Position numbers and translations under genes: made by a program. Positions 15,224-22,488 of a stretch of DNA of 57,312 nucleotides are shown here, one piece after another. The notes under the pieces are model-generated. The model was not told the origin of the DNA. It did no database searches and was given only the letters and a program-made list of their open reading frames with translations. The number at the start of each line of letters is the position of its first letter. The first letter of the stretch is position 1. The DNA lies in the IMG/VR virus record IMGVR_UViG_3300022725_000257, positions 1-57,312 of that record. One strand, written 5' to 3'. The stretch comes from a virus.

Positions 15224-15355
15224 AGCATTTGCTGTTTGGTTGTTGGGCGCGGTTTGAAATGTGAGCTATTAATTTGCACAATAATTCGTTCAATGTCAAG
15301 TGCTTTTTTTATAATAAAAACAGACAGTTATGTATTACATAACTGTCTATCCGTA
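15221..15355 (-). promoter_or_regulatory. Early terminator-promoter module, copy 1
   Basis: Read on the minus strand: an exact palindrome with 13-base arms and a one-base centre (15322-15348), then a T-rich tract as in intrinsic terminators, then TTGACA (15294-15299), a 17-base spacer with a weak CAAATT -10, and a conserved leader to the ATG at 15223. Nearly the same sequence occurs at 18127 and 19881. Confidence 0.7.
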
Positions 15356-15568
15356 TTATGTTTCTTCTATGGAGATTGTCCCAATACGATTACCATTAAT
15401 GTCCCGGATTAACTTTTCATGATTCATTGCGTGTGGCAAGTCCTCCAATAAATCATATGTTAAGCGGGCGCATTGAAACACTTGCCTATATACGGCGGCA
15501 GGTAATAAATTCTGCTCTGTATCATAGAATGCTTCGTTAGTTATATCAAACTCTATTTTTATCTTCAT
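15356..15568 (-). CDS. Small hypothetical protein
   Basis: 70 residues from ATG 15568, which overlaps the end of the upstream gene; an in-frame upstream ATG at 15613 lies inside that gene. It begins MKIKIEFDITNEAFYD. No family recognised. The hairpin of module copy 1 follows its stop. Confidence 0.55.
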   Translation of the reverse strand: MKIKIEFDITNEAFYDTEQNLLPAAVYRQVFQCARLTYDLLEDLPHAMNHEKLIRDINGNRIGTISIEET

Positions 15569-15839
15569 TATTGCTTTGTTTTTGAGTTGAAAAAATTTCA
15601 TTTCCTCGCTCAATAAGCGTATTAATAGCCTTAGAGCGCGTGTCTGCTATATTGTTATCTATAAACACGGGTTCGCCGTCTCGGTATATCTGAAACCACC
15701 ACCGGTTTTCGTCCATTTTTTCAAGCCTGAAAAAAAGATTGTTTATAGTCATCGCAAAGTCATCCATATCTTTATTATTAAAGATATTTTCTAACTGTTC
15801 GATTGCTTTTTCAAGCTTTTCGTATAGTTTTTTACCCAT
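15546..15839 (-). CDS. Small hypothetical protein, helical
   Basis: 97 residues from ATG 15839 (MGKKLYEKLEKAIEQLENIF); a longer frame begins at 15875 and would overlap the upstream gene. An amphipathic N-terminal helix is followed by a WWFQIYRDGEPVF strand segment. No family recognised. Confidence 0.55.
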   Translation of the reverse strand: MGKKLYEKLEKAIEQLENIFNNKDMDDFAMTINNLFFRLEKMDENRWWFQIYRDGEPVFIDNNIADTRSKAINTLIERGNEIFSTQKQSNNEDKNRV

Positions 15840-15868
15840 AATATTCTCGTTTGTGGTTTTTAAATTAA

Positions 15869-16144
15869 CTACCACCCGTAGGTGTAATCTTTATTCCGCA
15901 TGTTTTGTGATATTCTTTGGGCAAGGGCAAAAGCTTCTTTTATGCCCTTACTATCAGCCACAAATGTCTTACCTGTGCAGCAATTCTCTACACATGCTGT
16001 GCCATTTAAGAATAGTGTAAGGGTTACGCAGGGCGGCCGGCCTTTACGTCCGTATTCATATATTTTTCTTATTTCGCCACCGACTGTAAGAAGTTCCGGA
16101 TTATCAGTTTCGTGAATTTGATCTGTTGATATTATGTGATGCAT
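15869..16144 (-). CDS. Small hypothetical protein
   Basis: 91 residues with a beta-rich centre (PPCVTLTLFLNGTACVENCCTG) containing three cysteines. No family recognised. It is the first gene after the hairpin at 16170-16199. Confidence 0.55.
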   Translation of the reverse strand: MHHIISTDQIHETDNPELLTVGGEIRKIYEYGRKGRPPCVTLTLFLNGTACVENCCTGKTFVADSKGIKEAFALAQRISQNMRNKDYTYGW

Positions 16145-16169
16145 AATTATTTATTTTAGTTATATATAA

Positions 16170-16199
16170 ATCCCGTGTGCCGGTCAAAACACACGGGAT
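16170..16199 (-). terminator. Intrinsic terminator-like hairpin, copy 1
   Basis: Arms ATCCCGTGTG and CACACGGGAT enclose a 10-base loop. On the minus strand it is followed by a T-rich stretch. It ends the transcript of the 16208-17125 gene. The same hairpin recurs at 17177-17206. Confidence 0.65.
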
Positions 16200-16207
16200 G
16201 CGGGAAA

Positions 16208-17125
16208 TTATATTGTTTTCACTAAATGATACCGAGACCATTCAGGTTTTATTATAATCGCCTCGCATGGTTCATAGGGTAATACAAGCCACACTACTTC
16301 TCCACCATGCTCTTTATGTGCTATAGCTTGATCAAGCGCATCTTGTGATGGGTTTGCCCGGTCTTCCCAGCCGAATTTATCTCCAGCTTCATCAAGCTCA
16401 AATTCAGGGAATTCAGCCTCGCATCGCTCTTGTTCATAGGTCATGCGGTATTCATATCCTTCCTTATACATTGTTTTCAGCCGATCAGAGCCGTGATTTT
16501 CAATCCACGCCTTACGCAACGCTTCTTCTTTTTGCTCTTTTGCCTTTCTTTCTTCTCGTTTTTTACGAATTCTGTCGGTTTCGGCTTCTTTAATTTTTTG
16601 CTGGATATCTGATATAAAGTTACGCACGTCTTCGTCCAATATACCTTCGTATAATGAAGTCGAACGATGTGAACGATCTGCTAAAAACTTCTCGGCAGCC
16701 TCCTTGTTATCAAGGTATTTGTTGCGCTGGTCGGTTTTGATTGCCTCTATATGATCTTTTATTTTATTATTTAAATTGCGGGCATGAATTTTTGTCATTT
16801 CTTCAATATGTGTGTAGGCAACACATATTTTTTCTGATTCTCTACCCGTAATCTTATTTATGATTTTAATATAATCATTTGAAAATTGGTTTAAGTTGAA
16901 TTCACATTGCATATCATTTATTCTGTATCCTTTTTGCTCCTCTTCTTCAAGAAAATTGTTAATCTTTTGCGGATCTTCGTATTCAATAAGACCGTTTTTA
17001 AACGCATATATCTTCGTTATTAATGATCGAATTCTTGCTTCTGATATCAGATCTTTTTTTAGATGTTTTGTTAGTTCGGCAATAGCCGGTTCTTTTGTTT
17101 TTGATAACATATCTGCTTGTTTCAT
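16208..17125 (-). CDS. Coiled-coil hypothetical protein
   Basis: 305 residues. A long, highly charged central region (about 100-215, including RIRKKREERKAKEQKEE) predicts coiled coil. The C-terminal domain is more ordered with FGWEDRANPSQDALDQAIAHKEHGGEVVWLVLP. No family recognised. It sits alone between two copies of the same hairpin, so it is probably a single transcription unit. Confidence 0.65.
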   Translation of the reverse strand: MKQADMLSKTKEPAIAELTKHLKKDLISEARIRSLITKIYAFKNGLIEYEDPQKINNFLEEEEQKGYRINDMQCEFNLNQFSNDYIKIINKITGRESEKICVAYTHIEEMTKIHARNLNNKIKDHIEAIKTDQRNKYLDNKEAAEKFLADRSHRSTSLYEGILDEDVRNFISDIQQKIKEAETDRIRKKREERKAKEQKEEALRKAWIENHGSDRLKTMYKEGYEYRMTYEQERCEAEFPEFELDEAGDKFGWEDRANPSQDALDQAIAHKEHGGEVVWLVLPYEPCEAIIIKPEWSRYHLVKTI

Positions 17126-17176
17126 AAGTATTACCTATTTGGTTTTGATTGTTCCAGGGCAGTTGCCCCGGGTTAA

Positions 17177-17206
17177 ATCCCGTGTGCTGGTCAAAACACA
17201 CGGGAT
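17177..17206 (-). terminator. Intrinsic terminator-like hairpin, copy 2
   Basis: Same arms as 16170-16199 with one changed loop base. It lies just downstream of the split ArdC gene on the minus strand and is followed by TTTAA. Confidence 0.6.
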
Positions 17207-17220
17207 AATCATCTTTGGGG

Positions 17221-17940
17221 TTATGCGGTTTCAAGTGCATGTTCTGCATGGGTGTAGTATTGGGCTAAGAATTCGGTTGCTTTCTCTGCCCGGCTTGCGG
17301 CCCCTATAATGTAATATTCGCCTTTGTCCTGTTTAAGCGCTTTGATCCACCCTTGGATATAAGCTGTTGAATTTTCCATTATAGCTCCACGTATTCCAAA
17401 TTCTTGGCATAGAAATGATGCTCCAATTTCGGCGGTCAATTCCTCTTTGGAATATTCTTTCATATCAGATTTCCCCCTCAACTCTCTATCCAGCCGGGAT
17501 TTGTGGCCGGTTGAGTGTATAATCTCATGGAAATATGTTTTATAGTAATATTCCGGATTTTTAAAATCCGAAAGTTGTGGCATAACAATGCGATCTAAAG
17601 CGGGGTTATACATAGCCCTTGGCCCAACGCCCTTTGTGATTTGCTGTGCTGCCATATAATGATTGATAAAGCGCTCTGCTGAACTTATAGTCGAATGGTT
17701 AACAGCCGGAAGTTCCGGTAATTTTTTATCCTCTATGCCCTCGCATTGCTCATAGTTGAACACATTGTAGTACCGCAATACATACCTTTCATCGAATTCA
17801 CTGTTATGTAAACCCAGGGTTTCTTCTTGATCAACCTGTTTCCCATCTATATAATACATAGGCATCCAAAACACGACCGGCGTGGATTTTTCTCCTTCAA
17901 TCACAGATCCTCCAAGCTTTTTTGCCTGTTTATATGTCAA
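17221..17940 (-). CDS. ArdC-like antirestriction protein, C-terminal metallopeptidase part
   Basis: 239 residues in the same reading frame as the piece at 17941-18129, from which it is separated by one TAG codon. The start assigned here is TTG. It has the ArdC sequence TYKQAKKLGGSVIEGEKSTPVVFW and the zinc peptidase motif HEIIHSTGH (H138, E139, H142) with a downstream EELTAEIGASF glutamate. ArdC proteins protect incoming DNA from restriction and anneal or shield single strands. In intact relatives a Trp codon stands where the TAG is. Confidence 0.85.
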   Translation of the reverse strand: MTYKQAKKLGGSVIEGEKSTPVVFWMPMYYIDGKQVDQEETLGLHNSEFDERYVLRYYNVFNYEQCEGIEDKKLPELPAVNHSTISSAERFINHYMAAQQITKGVGPRAMYNPALDRIVMPQLSDFKNPEYYYKTYFHEIIHSTGHKSRLDRELRGKSDMKEYSKEELTAEIGASFLCQEFGIRGAIMENSTAYIQGWIKALKQDKGEYYIIGAASRAEKATEFLAQYYTHAEHALETA

Positions 17941-18129
17941 CTAAAATGGTGAGGCGTATTTATAACTCAAGGATAAGATTAATCTATTAACACCCGAATA
18001 GGGTCTGCCTGTAATGGCGTTTCGGGGTGTGTGCCCTTCAGTAGACCACGGTTTTTCCCACGGTATAATGTTTTGTTCGAGAGCTTCTATGAAGCGGTCG
18101 GTTATTAACTTATATACTTTATTTTTCAT
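17941..18129 (-). pseudogene. ArdC-like antirestriction protein, N-terminal part, ended by an amber codon
   Basis: 62 residues matching the ArdC single-strand DNA-binding N-terminus (ALEQNIIPWEKPW, NAITGRPYSGVN). It ends SPF followed by TAG exactly where relatives read SPYWLT or similar. TGG to TAG is a single base change. Either the gene is inactivated, the two parts are made separately, or an amber suppressor restores it. TAG is used as a normal stop elsewhere in this genome. Confidence 0.8.
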
Positions 18130-18258
18130 AGCATTTGCTGTTTGGTTGTTGAGTGCGGTTTGAAATTTGAGCTATTAATTTGCACAATAATTTGTTCAAT
18201 GTCAAGTGCTTTTTTTTATAATAAAAACAGGTAGTTATCATGATAACTACCTTTCTGT
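18127..18258 (-). promoter_or_regulatory. Early terminator-promoter module, copy 2
   Basis: Same leader, TTGACA box and T-tract as copy 1, but the hairpin is a different perfect palindrome (AGGTAGTTATC repeated inverted around ATGAT). Conservation of pairing without conservation of sequence supports a structural role as terminator. It drives the ArdC gene. Confidence 0.7.
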
Positions 18259-18459
18259 ATTATGGCTTGTTGGCTCTTGGTATCCTACCCAATCAAATGC
18301 CCATTCTTTCAAAAGTTCGGGTGATTCGGTCGGGTGTCTGTGCATGAGAATTGCAAATAATGCGTGTGCATCCTGTTCGTTATCATGCCCGGTTTCCCAT
18401 GGTCGAAAGTTTTCTTTTAAATCATCAGTAAAATGATTTTCTGAAAATTTCATGTTCAT
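18247..18459 (-). CDS. Small hypothetical protein
   Basis: 70 residues, rich in histidine and glutamate. No family recognised. The ATG follows the terminator at 18476-18509 and leader bases TTAGAACCAAAAAA, so it appears to start a transcript or be translated from read-through. Confidence 0.55.
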   Translation of the reverse strand: MNMKFSENHFTDDLKENFRPWETGHDNEQDAHALFAILMHRHPTESPELLKEWAFDWVGYQEPTSHNTER

Positions 18460-18475
18460 TTTTTTGGTTCTAAAT

Positions 18476-18509
18476 TAAAAACCCCACCAGGCGCTTTGCC
18501 TGATGGGGT
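18476..18509 (-). terminator. Intrinsic terminator after the 18522-19040 gene
   Basis: Stem ACCCCACCAGGC with GCCTGATGGGGT (one mismatch), loop GCTTT. On the minus strand it is followed by TTTTTAAT. This is the strongest terminator of the early region. Confidence 0.8.
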
Positions 18510-18521
18510 AACCCTAACACA

Positions 18522-19040
18522 TTACCAGCCGCATTTTGCGTATTGTGGGGTTGAAGATATAATCTTGTCGGCTACAAGAGCTTTGAGAAACCCCAAAAGA
18601 TCGTATGATTCCCTATATAAGATGCCCGTTTCAACATCATTAGCAAATTTTTTGAAAAGTCTATGGACTTCGCTCTGGTAATTTATACTTTGCAGTAGCT
18701 TATACACGCAAACCGGGTGCTTTGTGTCTTTGTTTGTACTTTCTTCAAGCGCTTTTCTGATATCATGCTGTTCATTACGAACTGCTTCAGCATAATTTTT
18801 TTCGTAATATTTCTCGTACTGTAATACAACACAAGCGCATTCCAGGTCAGCAAGTGATGCAATAACAGCATTTGCTATTTCTCTTTTTGTACTTAATTCT
18901 TCAATGCAATCAGACAAAGAATCTGATTGCATTAAGAATCGTTTGACTTGATCTGCTGTTGTTTCTGTATTTACAAACAGATCATACAAACCGTTGCGTA
19001 ATTCAACATATTCCTGTGGGCTATGTATGAACGAACTCAT
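18522..19040 (-). CDS. Hypothetical helical protein
   Basis: 172 residues from ATG 19040, placed two bases after the upstream stop; a longer frame begins at 19070 inside the upstream gene. Almost all helical, with cysteines in LADLECACVVLQYEKYYEKNY. No family recognised. Confidence 0.6.
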   Translation of the reverse strand: MSSFIHSPQEYVELRNGLYDLFVNTETTADQVKRFLMQSDSLSDCIEELSTKREIANAVIASLADLECACVVLQYEKYYEKNYAEAVRNEQHDIRKALEESTNKDTKHPVCVYKLLQSINYQSEVHRLFKKFANDVETGILYRESYDLLGFLKALVADKIISSTPQYAKCGW

Positions 19041-19041
19041 A

Positions 19042-19665
19042 TTACGCCTCCTGCAAGTTTGATGGTTCAAAGTTATTTACCGCTTCAACGATCTCATTAA
19101 AGAGCGGTTTCATTAGCGCTAAATGGTTTTTCTTTCGAGGATATTCATTTCTGCGTCCATCGGGCCAGTGATACGGCATAAGCATCGGCATTACCATACC
19201 AGCGGCACGCTTTATTGCGCCGCCTTTATAGTGCGCTTCATCAATAGTTTCAAAAATGATTCGTGGATATTTTGTATCAGCATTCACAATTTTAAAAACT
19301 ACCGAAGGTACATTTATGGAGTCTAAGAATCTCAACAGATCAAGAAGCACTTTAACTTGAATGGTAAGTTCAACATCCGGATCATCTTCGGGTACAACAA
19401 ATGGTATGTTCGGGTAATTTCCATTCAGGAACGAATGCGCTTGGGCTACAAAATCAGCATTTAAGGCCTGTTTTTCGTCAATCTCATATACTGCTGAATC
19501 TTCAAAGTGTTGATTTTCTTCATGCGTTTCAACATACACCAGTTTATGGCCGTCGACAGCTACCATGTGTGGCCCGTGGCAAGCAACGCCTGTGAGCGCC
19601 AATCTGTTTCCATCTTTTCCCGCAATGTACTTAGAGAGATTTTTTATAAGTCTGTTCGAAATCAT
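19042..19665 (-). CDS. Sliding-clamp-like protein (DNA polymerase III beta type)
   Basis: 207 residues. The segment GNRLALTGVACHGPHMVAVDGHKLVYVE resembles the beta-clamp strand-helix unit with its DGH motif, and the late AAGMVMPMLMP resembles the clamp C-terminus that ends MPMR or MPMRL. It is much shorter than a bacterial beta clamp (about 370 residues), so it would be a reduced or degraded version. It may recruit host polymerase, since the phage carries none. Assignment rests on these two motifs. Confidence 0.45.
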   Translation of the reverse strand: MISNRLIKNLSKYIAGKDGNRLALTGVACHGPHMVAVDGHKLVYVETHEENQHFEDSAVYEIDEKQALNADFVAQAHSFLNGNYPNIPFVVPEDDPDVELTIQVKVLLDLLRFLDSINVPSVVFKIVNADTKYPRIIFETIDEAHYKGGAIKRAAGMVMPMLMPYHWPDGRRNEYPRKKNHLALMKPLFNEIVEAVNNFEPSNLQEA

Positions 19666-19688
19666 AATATTAGGGTTTTTGGTTGTGA

Positions 19689-19883
19689 TTATACTAAAAA
19701 GTCTTCAAGGTAATCCGGCTCAAGGCCAAATTGCTCATAGCAATAATCAAAGGGTAATTCCCCTGATTCAATACGGCTAATTAATTCTTGCCTGTGTTGC
19801 TTGAAGCGTTCTTCCGCCTGATCTTGGGTAAGCCCTTCACGTTGGCGTATAATATCTTTTATGTGTTGTCTGTGTGTATCCAT
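19689..19883 (-). CDS. Small conserved-type protein with GLEPDYLEDFL motif
   Basis: 64 residues. The layout QREGLTQDQAEERF, helix and GLEPDYLEDFL is widespread in short phage and conjugative-element proteins of unknown role. The ATG follows the conserved early leader of module copy 3. Confidence 0.65.
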   Translation of the reverse strand: MDTHRQHIKDIIRQREGLTQDQAEERFKQHRQELISRIESGELPFDYCYEQFGLEPDYLEDFLV

Positions 19884-20015
19884 AGCATTTGCTGTTTGGT
19901 TGTTGAGTGCGGTTTGAAATTTGAGCTATTAATTTGCACAATAATTTGTTCAATGTCAAGTGCTTTTTTTATAATAAAAACAGACAGTTATGTATTACAT
20001 AACTGTCTATCCGTA
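19881..20015 (-). promoter_or_regulatory. Early terminator-promoter module, copy 3
   Basis: Nearly identical to copy 1 at 15221-15355, including the 13-base-arm palindrome, T-tract, TTGACA box and leader ending GCAAATGCTATG. It serves the gene starting at 19883 and the clamp-like gene after it. Confidence 0.7.
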
Positions 20016-20023
20016 TTATGTTT

Positions 20024-20461
20024 TTACTGCCTCGTTGCCTGTGCTGCAAGCTTCGCAACACGTGATGCGTAATGCTCAATAGCCTGCATTTTGCGTTGTG
20101 CGGCGTTGCGCTTTAGTTCACTCTTAGTAACACTTGATATAGCATTAATCCAGTCTGAAATATCTGTTATTTCAGAAGATAAGCCATGAGGATATGTGTT
20201 CTTTAACTCTTTGTCTATACCCTCAATCGCAATATATGCGTTATCCGTTTCGCCTACGTCTATGTACTCGTTGTCGGTAGGCGCAATGTTCGGTAAGAAA
20301 TAATCTTCAGCAATAAATTGCTGTTCTATGCCTATTTTTTCGTTAATTACTCTTAATACTTCATCAGTATTAAGAGCGTTTTTATTTTCAAAATATACGC
20401 AGTCATTGTGTGCGTGGCCTTGTGCGTCTCTGTACGTTATTGTGAGTATTATCCAGCTCAT
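20024..20461 (-). CDS. Hypothetical protein
   Basis: 145 residues. N-terminal strand WIILTITYRDAQGHAH, then a helical middle and a basic C-terminal helix (KRNAAQRKMQAIEHYASRVAKLAAQ). No family recognised. Its stop is followed by module copy 3. Confidence 0.6.
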   Translation of the reverse strand: MSWIILTITYRDAQGHAHNDCVYFENKNALNTDEVLRVINEKIGIEQQFIAEDYFLPNIAPTDNEYIDVGETDNAYIAIEGIDKELKNTYPHGLSSEITDISDWINAISSVTKSELKRNAAQRKMQAIEHYASRVAKLAAQATRQ

Positions 20462-20483
20462 AAGAAAGAAGGTTTATGTTAAG

Positions 20484-20517
20484 GTTTATCCCTCTCATTA
20501 AAGAGAGGGATTTTTAG
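20484..20517. terminator. Hairpin between early genes
   Basis: Stem TCCCTCTC and GAGAGGGA with a six-base loop. The T-tract follows it on the plus strand (ATTTTTAGG), while on the minus strand A residues precede it. It may block antisense rightward transcription or act in the leader of the 20024-20461 gene. Confidence 0.45.
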
Positions 20518-20518
20518 G

Positions 20519-20785
20519 TTAATGTTGTGCCATTTCTTGGTTGTATTCATCAACAAGTTGATGGAATATTTTTCTATTTCCATCGGTCATTTCGCAATAC
20601 ATACGCACCATAGCGTGGAATGTGCGCCACGGCATGCCCTTGTAGTCCAATGCGTATCCACGATATTTGCGGTAAAAATGTTGGCCCAAGCGCTTACCGT
20701 ATAACTCGATTAGCCGATCACGTATATCGTGCGGAAAGTTGTAGCAGAAATGAAAAAATTCTGTTGTTATTTCATGTTTTTCCAT
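20519..20785 (-). CDS. Small hypothetical protein
   Basis: 88 residues, rich in aromatic residues and arginine (EFFHFCYNFPHDIRDRLIELYGKRLGQHFYRKYRGYAL). No family recognised. Its leader is the 61-base repeat shared with the gene at 20854-21168. Confidence 0.6.
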   Translation of the reverse strand: MEKHEITTEFFHFCYNFPHDIRDRLIELYGKRLGQHFYRKYRGYALDYKGMPWRTFHAMVRMYCEMTDGNRKIFHQLVDEYNQEMAQH

Positions 20786-20843
20786 GATTAAACCTTTGGT
20801 TTAAAAGTTAGTTTTAAAAAGGGAATGGATTTTTCCATTCCCT
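20783..20843 (-). repeat. 61-base duplicated terminator-leader element, copy 1
   Basis: Exact copy of 21166-21226. On the minus strand it has a hairpin with GGGAATGGA and TCCATTCCC followed by TTTTT, then a leader hairpin TTAAACC-aaa-GGTTTAA, then the ATG of the next gene three bases on. Confidence 0.85.
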
Positions 20844-20853
20844 TTGTTAGGCG

Positions 20854-21168
20854 TTATGCTACCTGCTTGAGCTTATTTAACAATCTGTATTTCTCACTGT
20901 TCAGTGAGCTTTTTTGTTGTTTAAGCTTGTTCAGATCTTTCTCGATCTTATCGAGTTGCTTCTGTATTTGTTCTTGGTTTAGCTCTTTAGAGCTTTTTTG
21001 GTTTTTCACTGTTGCCTTTCGTTTTTTAGAAGTCGTAGACTTCTTTTTGGTTTTGGTTGTTTTTTTGGTGGGTTTCGCCGGCTTGGGTGATGCGGGCCGT
21101 GGTTGTACGCCTGATGTATCGCTTGGTGCATATACAGGTACATAGTCGATGGTTGATAGAACTTTCAT
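20854..21168 (-). CDS. Basic, lysine/proline-rich protein with C-terminal coiled coil
   Basis: 104 residues. Residues 20-60 are almost entirely Pro, Lys, Thr and Ser (histone H1-like tail), followed by a heptad-type coiled coil rich in Gln, Lys and Leu. It probably binds nucleic acid, perhaps packaging or condensing DNA. No family recognised. The leader is the 61-base repeat copy 2. Confidence 0.6.
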   Translation of the reverse strand: MKVLSTIDYVPVYAPSDTSGVQPRPASPKPAKPTKKTTKTKKKSTTSKKRKATVKNQKSSKELNQEQIQKQLDKIEKDLNKLKQQKSSLNSEKYRLLNKLKQVA

Positions 21169-21226
21169 GATTAAACCTTTGGTTTAAAAGTTAGTTTTAA
21201 AAAGGGAATGGATTTTTCCATTCCCT
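21166..21226 (-). repeat. 61-base duplicated terminator-leader element, copy 2
   Basis: Identical to 20783-20843. It ends the transcript of the 21237 gene and supplies the leader of the 20854-21168 gene. Confidence 0.85.
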
Positions 21227-21236
21227 ATGTTGGGTG

Positions 21237-21566
21237 TTAGATGGTTTCAAAGAAACCATCCGTGAGCGTTGCATGTGATTCCTGCTCGATTTCGGCAAGC
21301 ATCTGTTCGTGGCTCAACTTGCCTGCGTAATAATCTTTGATTATTTGGTCAACACTGGAAGCTGAAAGCTCCGGAAATTCGGATTGAATTTGCTCGTGTA
21401 GGTCGTGATTTGCGGGTTGTGTAGGTCGTGATTTGCGGGTTGTGTATACATAGCGTTTGCTGTTTGCGTTAAGGTTTAAAAATGCATCGTAGATGCATCG
21501 CTCGAAACATTGCGTTTGCCGTGTCGAACTGCTTTCAAACTGCAAATTTTTTTGTGCAAAATTCAA
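21237..21566 (-). pseudogene. Hypothetical protein with frame disturbed by a 23-base tandem duplication
   Basis: The 109-residue open frame starts at TTG 21566, which is a poor start. The ATG at 21451 follows a typical early leader (CAAACAGCAAACGCTATG), but the next bases contain a 23-base tandem duplication (21398-21443) that shifts this frame. With a single copy the ATG would read directly into the body (QSEFPELSASSVDQIIKDYYAGKLSHEQML...). So the gene is broken, or its expression depends on copy number of the repeat. Confidence 0.5.
21398..21443. repeat. Two tandem copies of a 23-base unit
   Basis: The unit GTAGGTCGTGATTTGCGGGT plus TGT is repeated exactly at 21398-21420 and 21421-21443. 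Its length is not a multiple of three, so gain or loss of one copy switches the reading frame of the overlapping minus-strand gene. Confidence 0.85.
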
Positions 21567-22488
21567 GTTAGAAAAATCTAATGGCTTTTTAGAACCAAAG
21601 GTTCTACAGAAACATTATATTGCTGGTGGCATATCGGGTATTGACTCGATATATGTTATTTTTACAAGAAAAATAACATAAATTCTGATTTGCTTTATTC
21701 AGCTTTGCCCTAAGTAGGCTCCATTCCCTTTATTCGCCGATTTCCAAAATTTCTATGAATAGAATTTTTGGACAAAGATTCATTAATCGTGCGATATAGG
21801 CTTGTAATGTGTGTTCCTGCATTATGTGAAATCACTCGATTCACGCCAATTTTGTGCACTTTTGGGCTAATGCCCAAAGAATTGTGCTTCACGTGCATTT
21901 TGGACAAAATTTTATTCAAAAATCAGGCTATACAGCCTTTATTCGCTTCGTACAATTCTATGTCAATGGCAGTATTACTCCAATACAGGCATTCGAAATG
22001 TTGTCAGCGGCATTTGAACAAAATTTTGTATACACAAAATTGTTCATTTCAGAGATTTAAGTCATGTTTTACAAAATTTCGTGCGTGTTTTTACCCTTGA
22101 AATTACGTTGTATAATTTATCTTATGTAAAGTTGAATAGTTTTAGGGGTTTGTTTTTTTATCAATCCCCTCCCCTCCCCTATCGGGATGCTGAAGTGATC
22201 AGGAACCAGTCAACGTGCATGTATGCATTGCGTGCAGTTTGCCCGTGCTTAGCGTGTTGCGTGTGTGCGCATAATGCCGGGGCGGGCGGCGTGCGGGCAC
22301 CCCCCGGGGGCGTTGAGTGCGGCGCGGTTGTTGTTATAATGGTATGCTGGATAGCAATAATATCAGAGTTTCCGTGGACGGGGTGGGGGGTTGTTTATAT
22401 ATGGGTGGGTAAAAATATAATAGAAGACATGATATAAGGAATTTTTCTCAGTGTTTATTACATTATTGCATTAACTAAATACAATATT
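21567..22488. promoter_or_regulatory. Divergent non-coding region with serial hairpins and a GC-rich patch
   Basis: 922 bases between the leftward early genes and the rightward late genes. I see no convincing gene. Inverted repeats follow one another at 21591-21605, 21631-21652, 21652-21680 (12-base arms), 21743-21772, 21861-21878, 21925-21938 and 22016-22045. A minus-strand TTGACA at 21961-21966 with a weak -10 AATAAA could be the first early promoter. TATAAT occurs at 22111-22116. Candidate origin, structured RNA or regulatory region. Confidence 0.55.
22277..22327. other. GC-rich patch upstream of the small terminase gene
   Basis: About 50 bases of very high GC in an AT-rich region, with the palindrome CCCCCGGGGG at 22301-22310 and G-runs on both strands. 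The position just before the terminase genes makes it a candidate packaging site; a structured RNA or replication element are alternatives. Confidence 0.35.

Noticed and set aside
21710-21919. Minus-strand frame of 69 residues in the hairpin region
   Set aside because: No ribosome site, and several inverted repeats cut through it; treated as non-coding.
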